Assembly (NCBI GenBank): GCA_030599515.1
Contig: JAUVNV010000188.1
Span: 1-5,076, forward strand
Reading direction: 5' to 3'
Length of the DNA: 5,076 nucleotides
Source: Acidimicrobiia bacterium
GTDB taxonomy: Bacteria; Actinomycetota; Acidimicrobiia; Spongiisociales; UBA5794
A program made the translations under genes and the position numbers. Numbering within the stretch: the first letter of the stretch is position 1; every line of letters starts with the position of its first letter. Positions 4,323 to 5,076 of the stretch are shown piece by piece. The notes beneath the pieces were generated by a model that had not been told where the DNA came from, did not search any database, and saw nothing but the letters and a program-made list of their open reading frames with translations.

Positions 4323-5076
4323 GTGTCCACCGCGAACCAGTGCAGTTTCACCGCAGTCGGATTCGATGATGCGGGTTTCGTCGTGAACTGGATCCCGATC
4401 ACGGCCTTCGTTCTCGTCGCGAGCGCCGCCGTCGCTGCACTCGCGTTCGCCATCTATCGGCGGGCTCGTCGTCCTACGAAACGGAGGATGACCATCACGC
4501 AGGAGGATTCTGGCCCGAGCCACGTCGGCGAACTCCGGACCGCGCAGAAACGCGTCGCCGACCTCGAGGAGATCGTGGAGGATCTGATCATGGTCATCGG
4601 TCCCGGCGCGAGCACGCTGCTGTGGAATCTGAGGGCCGCCCGCGCCGAGGAAGATATGGATCACGAAGGGACCGTGACCCCAGAATCTCTCACGGCCCAG
4701 ATCGACCGGCTGTCCGCTCAGCTCCGGACGTTCGAGACGGCGGCCGGAGAGGCCACCGAACCGAGCGCTTTGGCGTCGGCAGAACCGGCTGGCGTCGACG
4801 CACCCACAGAGGAAGCACCCGACAGAGTGCCCGTCGACCCGGCGGCCGGAGCCGATGACGATATGCCGGAGCCCGCGGCCGCCCCGGACGAACCCGCCGT
4901 GGTCGCCGTGAGTTCGACGCCGCGCCCGCTGCAGGTCGATCCAGCCGCGCGTGGAGCCTCTCCCGGCGTCGACCTCGAGTTGGACACCGGGGATTCCGTC
5001 CACGTCGACCGGGACGACAAAGAGTTAGCGCCCGGGGACGAGCCGCGATGGCTGCGATTCGCCCTCGCCTCATCGG
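4323..5076 (+). CDS. Unrecognised single-pass membrane protein with coiled-coil-like and Pro/Ala/acidic regions (3' end cut by the window)
   Basis: From the GTG at 4323 a frame runs open to the window edge (251 complete codons). I recognise no family. Residues 1-22 are a short polar N-terminus with one Cys (Cys7). About 23-44 (from WIPITAFVLV) form one hydrophobic helix. RRARRPTKRR at 46-55 is strongly basic, which predicts N-out/C-in orientation. Residues 68-92 and 119-140 are heptad-like, Leu/Ile/Val-spaced and rich in Glu/Arg/Gln, so probably coiled coil. From 141 on the chain is Pro/Ala/Asp/Glu-rich and likely disordered. GC-rich third positions in this frame show that it, not the long antisense ORF, is the coding frame. 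The start is uncertain: no clear ribosome site precedes GTG 4323, and GTG 4383 just before the membrane helix is an alternative. It is divergent from the glycan operon. A membrane-anchored scaffold or regulator, perhaps linked to the envelope, is possible but speculative. Confidence 0.65.
   Translation, partial: MSTANQCSFTAVGFDDAGFVVNWIPITAFVLVASAAVAALAFAIYRRARRPTKRRMTITQEDSGPSHVGELRTAQKRVADLEEIVEDLIMVIGPGASTLLWNLRAARAEEDMDHEGTVTPESLTAQIDRLSAQLRTFETAAGEATEPSALASAEPAGVDAPTEEAPDRVPVDPAAGADDDMPEPAAAPDEPAVVAVSSTPRPLQVDPAARGASPGVDLELDTGDSVHVDRDDKELAPGDEPRWLRFALASS

Noticed and set aside
4180..4386. Two 32-codon plus-strand ORFs (ATG 4180 to TAG 4278, and ATG 4288 to TGA 4386)
   Set aside because: The first has no ribosome site or known family. 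The second has GGAGG only one base before its ATG, too close to work well, and overlaps the membrane protein gene out of frame.
4290..5003. Upstream part of a 328-codon minus-strand ORF opposite the membrane protein gene
   Set aside because: The plus-strand frame has a membrane helix, a basic flank, heptad-like spacing and GC-rich third positions, while the minus reading is a low-complexity Arg/Gly-rich shadow. Only its last 90 codons are kept as a weak candidate.

Overview
The window comes from a GC-rich bacterium. Gene style and codon use suggest an actinobacterium or another high-GC lineage, but nothing here fixes the taxon. Most of it (bases 111-4020) is one minus-strand gene cluster for building a surface or exported polysaccharide that is probably sulfated. 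In transcription order it runs: a variant APS-kinase-like protein (4020-3379), a PAPS-type sulfotransferase (3382-2417), a gap of about 270 bp, a polyprenyl-phosphate sugar-phosphate transferase that would start the lipid-linked glycan (2145-1405), a Gfo/Idh/MocA sugar oxidoreductase (1405-293), and the N-terminus of a DegT/WecE-type sugar aminotransferase (296-111). The stop and start codons of neighbouring genes overlap by 1 to 4 bases at three junctions (GTGA, TGATG, ATGA). This points to a translationally coupled operon split only by the 270 bp gap.

The working model, which is inference, is as follows. The oxidoreductase and aminotransferase make an amino sugar nucleotide, in a WbpB/WbpE-like pairing. 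The sugar transferase loads the first sugar phosphate onto undecaprenyl phosphate. The sulfotransferase, with a sulfonate donor or a modified nucleotide from the APS-kinase-like protein, decorates the glycan. Both sulfur-linked proteins depart from their family consensus at key nucleotide- or substrate-binding motifs.

The left end is abnormal. Bases 27-125 encode a convincing N-terminus of the RuvX/YqgF nuclease family on the plus strand. From base 296 down to 111 the minus strand encodes a convincing DegT aminotransferase N-terminus. The two families meet head-on at a shared 15-base stretch (111-125), and each is cut off there. This is either an assembly or amplification chimera or a real rearrangement breakpoint.

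The right end (4323-5076) carries a divergent plus-strand gene, cut by the window edge. It encodes an unrecognised single-pass membrane protein with a cytoplasmic coiled-coil-like segment and a long Pro/Ala/acidic tail. The divergent interval 4021-4322 may hold a promoter region and possibly a 90-codon minus-strand ORF whose stop overlaps the APS-kinase start. I see no tRNA, rRNA, CRISPR array, transposase or convincing terminator.
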